DNA from: Albugo candida
Taxonomy: Eukaryota > Oomycota > Peronosporomycetes > Albuginales > Albuginaceae
NCBI GenBank assembly: GCA_905220665.1
Contig: CAJNAR010000003.1
Span: 248,001-312,000, forward strand
Direction: 5' to 3'
DNA length: 64,000 bases
A model generated the notes under the pieces. The model saw only the letters and a list, made by a program, of their open reading frames with translations. It did no database searches and had not been told where the DNA came from. The position numbers were made by a program, and so were the translations under genes. This document shows positions 60,613-64,000 of this stretch, piece by piece (positions within the stretch are counted from its first letter, which is position 1; each line of letters starts with the position of its first letter).

Positions 60613-62479
60613 ATGGAAGCGAAAAGCAGTAGCTACCATTCTGAGGTTGATTCGAAAAGGGCTTACAAAGTCTCATCTTCGGATGATGAGATTGTGGTAG
60701 ATGGCGACGCTGATGAGCCAGGGGCGCCAACAAGCAAAGTTGTAGCACTACGTCACGGCTATAATCAAACGTATATAATTCGGTCGAGCAATACGAACAT
60801 GCACGAAGTCCTTTTCCGATGTGGAAATTGGTGTTATAGTGGTAATGTGGACCTCGGCAGTAATCATGTCGATCGAGCACACGTTCCTGTGGTGATTCCC
60901 GCATTGCAAAAACAACAAAGCTCACTAAAGTATTTGTGCGATTGGAAGTCTATGCCATCCAATTCATTTTATACTGTTCCTCTGGAGACTCTGTATGACG
61001 CCTTGGATTTCATTGGGGAAGAACTCGCAAGCATACGAATTGAAAAGAAGCTTATTCAGGCAGCAAAGGAATACTCCTGGATTGATAATGAAGAAGTATC
61101 CGCAGGATCGAGAAATTTCTTTGAATTACAAACAGGAGGGTATGAATGTTTTGACGGGATCGATCTCATCGCTACAAAAACGTTCGTCCGAGGCCTCGTA
61201 TTGATCGTAATTTATTCTTCGAGAAGCTATTACATTGTACTACAAGAAGGTGAAGGCGAGCAACCTCTCCTGGATATTCGATTCCCAGATCTATCAGCTC
61301 ATTTACAAGGCGTTCATCTGCAAACGTATCGTGAGGACGACTGCACCAACATGAAGAAGCTAACACTTTGGCAAGCTGGAAAGAATCAAGGGAATAGATC
61401 GGTACCAAAATCTGTACAATTCGTCTGCAAGGACGTCAGTGGCCAAGGCTATAACCAGACATTTCTAATCCGAAAACCATCATCTCAGTCCGGTGGACAA
61501 TCAAACCTCCGTGAAGTTCTATTCCGCTTCGGAAGCTGGTGCTATAATGGCCACATCGATCTCGGTCCCAAATTACAACTCGCTGATATTCCTGTGATGA
61601 TACCGCTGCTGAGACGACAACAAAATGCTCTGGTATGTTGATGTCAATGATAGCTGAGCTGAGTATTTATGTGCGAAATTTTGCTAGACGTTCATGTGCG
61701 AGGTTTCTAAAATGCCGGCCACTTCTTTATTCACCCCATCAATGGAGTATTTAGTAGCGACACTCGCTGCAATCAAAGAGGAGCTTTCCAAGGCTGAAGA
61801 ATACATACAAAGCAGTTCGCAGTGCCAACTCGCATCGGAATGGATAAACAGCGACGATTTTGATTGTTTCTTTGAGCTTGGTATGCAGAAATGTCCAGCG
61901 TTACAGGATATAGAAGCTGTTGCCAGTAAAGTTTATATGGGAGGGATCGTCTTGGTCGTTATCTATTTCGATTATAATGTGTATGTTTACATTGAAGACA
62001 ACGACGAAGAACAAGCTTTGCTCGATACACATTTTCCCGATATCACTTTTCAGAAAGAGGGAGTACAGCTGATGACATATCAAGATGGCGTTCCAGGTTG
62101 TCCTGATCTTCAGAGAATGACCTTGTGGAAAATCGTAATGGATCTCGTCGACTCGGATGCGAGTGATGAGGATACCAGTACAAACGTGTACCCGTTAGAC
62201 ACGAAGGAGACAATGAAGGCTGATAGCAAGTCGGTTCAAAGTCGAGCTGGAGATGATCTCGAAATCTGTGAAAAGCACAAACAGTGTGATGTACAGGATA
62301 CGGTAAAGAGAGCAAAAGATGTCTTCCGACCAAGGACGATATCAAGACCACACCATATCGGGCCATTGAAAGATTCAAAAATTGCAGATTTATCAAGAAA
62401 ACTGATGAATGAGTCGTCCAACGAGGTGGCTCCGTGGGATAAATCTGGGCGTCCATTGTCAATCAATGTGAAAAAGTGA
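60613..62479 (+). CDS. Unknown protein made of two tandem copies of one domain
   Basis: Two exons, 60,613-61,632 and 61,688-62,479, with a 55-nt intron that keeps frame; 603 residues. Copy A (about 48-256) and copy B (about 278-485) align throughout: GYNQTYIIR with GYNQTFLIR, EVLFRCGNWCYSGNVDLG with EVLFRFGSWCYNGHIDLG, VPVVIPALQKQQSSL with IPVMIPLLRRQQNAL, and the segments ending LTLWQ and MTLWK. The first 45 residues are acidic and the last 120 are charged and probably disordered. There is no signal peptide or membrane segment, and no catalytic motif that I know. The intron lies inside copy B, after RRQQNAL, and has no counterpart in copy A. I do not recognise the family. Start: the in-frame upstream extension begins with TTG, so the ATG at 60,613 was used. 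Confidence 0.8.
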
Positions 62480-62573
62480 GGTATGAGGCTCAGTCTGCGT
62501 CTTCATGATCGTTAATGATTCTTGTATTTTCGCAATCTTTGAACCTCTCCGTCAATTTCGATTAGGTGTAAGA

Positions 62574-62999
62574 TTACTTTTCATCATCCATTGTAACAAG
62601 AATTAGATTAAGTTCATCCCAAAGCCTCTTTCGATCTTCTCCTTGCACTGCCCCATGCAATAGCGCTGAGACCTCTTCATTTGTCTGCGCAAACCATAGT
62701 TTACACACATGTGAGTCATTTTCCGGAATTTTCAATGCATGTTGGTCTTCGATCCATACTGGTGGTCCCTTTTCCAATAAACGTCGCAGTTCGGCCTTAC
62801 AGTCGGATTTCTGAACAGCTTGGATGTACTGTTCGAATTGTGTTTGCTGTAAATGCTGCACAACCGACGCGGAGAATAATGAGGGATGCCATAATCCGCT
62901 TGGATGTGTCTGATATTCGCAAAAATTACCTTGTTCTACCGTAATTTCCTCCATAGTCGCCAAGCATTCCATTCCTTCATGTGGTAGTCCGTGCTTCAT
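62574..62999 (-). CDS. Hypothetical small protein, 141 residues
   Basis: Single-exon frame with a clear ATG and stop. The composition is coding-like: helical, with HPSLFSASVVQHLQQTQFEQ, CKAELRRLLEKGPPVWIED and a C-terminal LLHGAVQGEDRKRLWDELNL. There is no signal peptide, membrane segment or known motif. It is divergent from SPC12, with 94 bp between the two start codons, so they probably share a promoter region. It reads like a conserved eukaryotic small protein, but I cannot name it. Confidence 0.65.
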   Translation of the reverse strand: MKHGLPHEGMECLATMEEITVEQGNFCEYQTHPSGLWHPSLFSASVVQHLQQTQFEQYIQAVQKSDCKAELRRLLEKGPPVWIEDQHALKIPENDSHVCKLWFAQTNEEVSALLHGAVQGEDRKRLWDELNLILVTMDDEK

Positions 63000-63093
63000 G
63001 GGAATTATAATCGTACTTTTGCAGTTGCGAACGGTAGTTGATTATACATCCGATACAATGTATATAGTATTTACATTGATAACTAAGTGGATA
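63000..63093. promoter_or_regulatory. Short shared promoter region (inferred)
   Basis: Only 94 bp separate the ATG of the minus-strand 141-residue gene from the ATG chosen for SPC12 on the plus strand, so both promoters must lie here or inside the flanking 5' ends. The sequence is AT-rich (TATATAGTATTTACATTG near 63,060). I see no defined element beyond this. Confidence 0.35.
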
Positions 63094-63415
63094 ATGGTTG
63101 ACTATAAAGGTCAGATTCTTGCAGAACGGTATGCTCAATTTTGTTTTGCAATAATTTGTGCGCCCGCATGGTTATACGGCTACTATCAGCAAGACTTTAT
63201 GTACCCCCTCTACGCTTGGGCTTTTGCAACTGTGTTAGCAACTCTGGTAAGCTATAAGCTTTGCGTATGTCATGATGTTTCAAGTGCATTCGGATGAACA
63301 GAGCTCTACTTGTTAGGTCGCACTTCCAGACTGGGGAATCTATAATCGAAATCCAATTCGCTGGAGAGCAAGTCTTCTCGAAGAAATAAGCGATAAAAAT
63401 GGAAAGGAAGAATGA
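63094..63415 (+). CDS. SPCS1: Signal peptidase complex subunit 1 (SPC12 family)
   Basis: Small non-catalytic ER membrane subunit of the signal peptidase complex. Two exons, 63,094-63,246 and 63,317-63,415, with a 70-nt intron; the join gives ATLVALPDWGIYNRNPIRWR, matching the family end LPPWPxYxRxPLxW. 83 residues, typical for the family. It begins MVDYKGQILAERYAQ, the usual DYKGQ start, followed by two membrane segments (FCFAIICAPAWLYGYY and PLYAWAFATVLATLVAL) that form a hairpin. The frame is open upstream to 62,998, but the chosen ATG fits the family N-terminus. It is convergent with the SET gene, 67 bp apart. Confidence 0.9.
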
Positions 63416-63482
63416 TTTAGGGGAAATAAGAATTCTGCTGGATCCCTTCGTGGGTTAAGAAATGAGACACTTCAGCCACAGT

Positions 63483-64000
63483 CTAGTTTGTTTCCTCCTC
63501 TTCATCGTCATTCTCGATCCCGTCCTCTTGCTCTTCTTCTTCATCGTCATCCTGTGCATCATCATCACCTGTGTTCTATCAAGGTGTGATTTCAATAAGG
63601 AATCCATTAAAAAGATTAATTATGTGGGGCGACATACCACATCCAGGTAAAACTGCAAAGGATTCTTCCATAGTTCGTCCTTGATTACTTCAGCAATGTC
63701 AGCATCTTCTTCATCAGGATTGAACCACTTGAACACAACGTTATCAGCAAAGTGATAATCATAATGGAAGTATGTCATATGTACCTGGAACAGGGAGTTG
63801 TTTTCTTTAACTTCTTTGGCTTCCGCAGTCGACTTCCATTTGATACCGGATGATTTATTGATGGCTTCTTCGTCTTCTGAAAAAGATATTTTTCGCCACA
63901 AAACCTGATCGTGAAAGTATGGGTTGCTCTTGAAAGACTATACACTTGTGAGATGAGAATAACATCGTTCTATCAAGTATCTCAGATATGCCCACCATTT
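63483..64000 (-). CDS. SET/NAP-family histone chaperone, 3' part (runs off right edge)
   Basis: Histone chaperone of the SET/TAF-I (Vps75-like) branch, nuclear, binding H3-H4 or H2A-H2B. Visible exons: from about 63,947 down to 63,638, then 63,575-63,483, with a 62-nt intron. Family features in order are SNPYFHDQVLWRKISFSED, SSGIKWKSTAEAKEV, FKWFNPDEEDADIAEVIKDE and LWKNPLQFYLDV, then an acidic tail (DDDEEEEQED and DDEEEETN) ending at a stop at 63,483. The SET-type ending of the domain at NPLQFYL directly before the acidic tail favours SET over NAP1. The upstream exons, with the dimerisation helix, lie partly in unresolved sequence at 63,950-64,000 and beyond the window. Confidence 0.85.

Noticed and set aside
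63462..63650. Plus-strand hydrophobic ORF rich in Leu, Phe and Ile
   Set aside because: It is the antisense of the acidic GAA/GAT-rich tail of the SET-type gene, which explains the apparent hydrophobicity.
1..64000. CRISPR arrays, bacterial operons or phage-like modules
   Set aside because: No spaced short repeats or bacterial genes were found; the introns and gene content are eukaryotic.

Overview
This window is eukaryotic nuclear DNA. Its right 40 kb carries eukaryotic housekeeping genes (DNA polymerase epsilon, IFT57, symplekin, SPC12-type signal peptidase subunit, SET/NAP histone chaperone) with very short GT-AG introns: I place about 23, nearly all 43-72 nt. Gene dense spacing, flagellar genes (a dynein heavy chain relative and IFT57), a phospholipase D with a multi-spanning N-terminus and the style of the Copia element suggest an oomycete. 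A compact biotroph such as a white rust (Albugo) is my best guess, but this is an inference; I could not run any search.

Layout. Positions 1-20,200 are repeat-rich and gene-poor: a Copia gag remnant on the minus strand at the left edge; a decayed DDE transposase (about 1130-2940, minus); two abutting terminal-inverted-repeat elements without a recognisable transposase (3341-4335 and 4342-5298) plus two related half ends; a decayed Copia retrotransposon (about 6540-11,090, plus) that itself carries a SINE-like insertion (7848-8425); a long stretch of non-coding or decayed sequence with one 164-bp tandem duplication; and one orphan ORF that may encode a secreted protein (19,302-20,192). Positions 20,200-23,880 hold only doubtful coding traces.

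From 23,889 the window is ordinary gene space: POLE (+), a transporter-like/PLD fusion (+), a huge divergent dynein heavy chain (+, about 16 kb), IFT57 (-), a C2H2 plus three-repeat MYB gene (-), symplekin (+), an EndoU ribonuclease with an IQ motif (+), an unknown 603-residue protein built from a tandem duplication (+), an unknown 141-residue protein (-), SPC12 (+) and the 3' part of a SET-type histone chaperone (-, runs off the right edge).

The most unusual item is the dynein heavy chain relative. It keeps the dynein order (tail, linker, six-AAA ring) and good P-loops at the AAA2 and AAA3 positions. It has lost the P-loop of AAA1 (the site that powers normal dyneins) and of AAA4, and its stalk appears too short to hold a microtubule-binding domain. 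It lies tail to tail, 9 bp apart, with the intraflagellar transport gene IFT57. Gene models with introns were assembled by hand from GT/AG sites, reading frame and family alignment from memory; where a start or first exon is unresolved this is stated.
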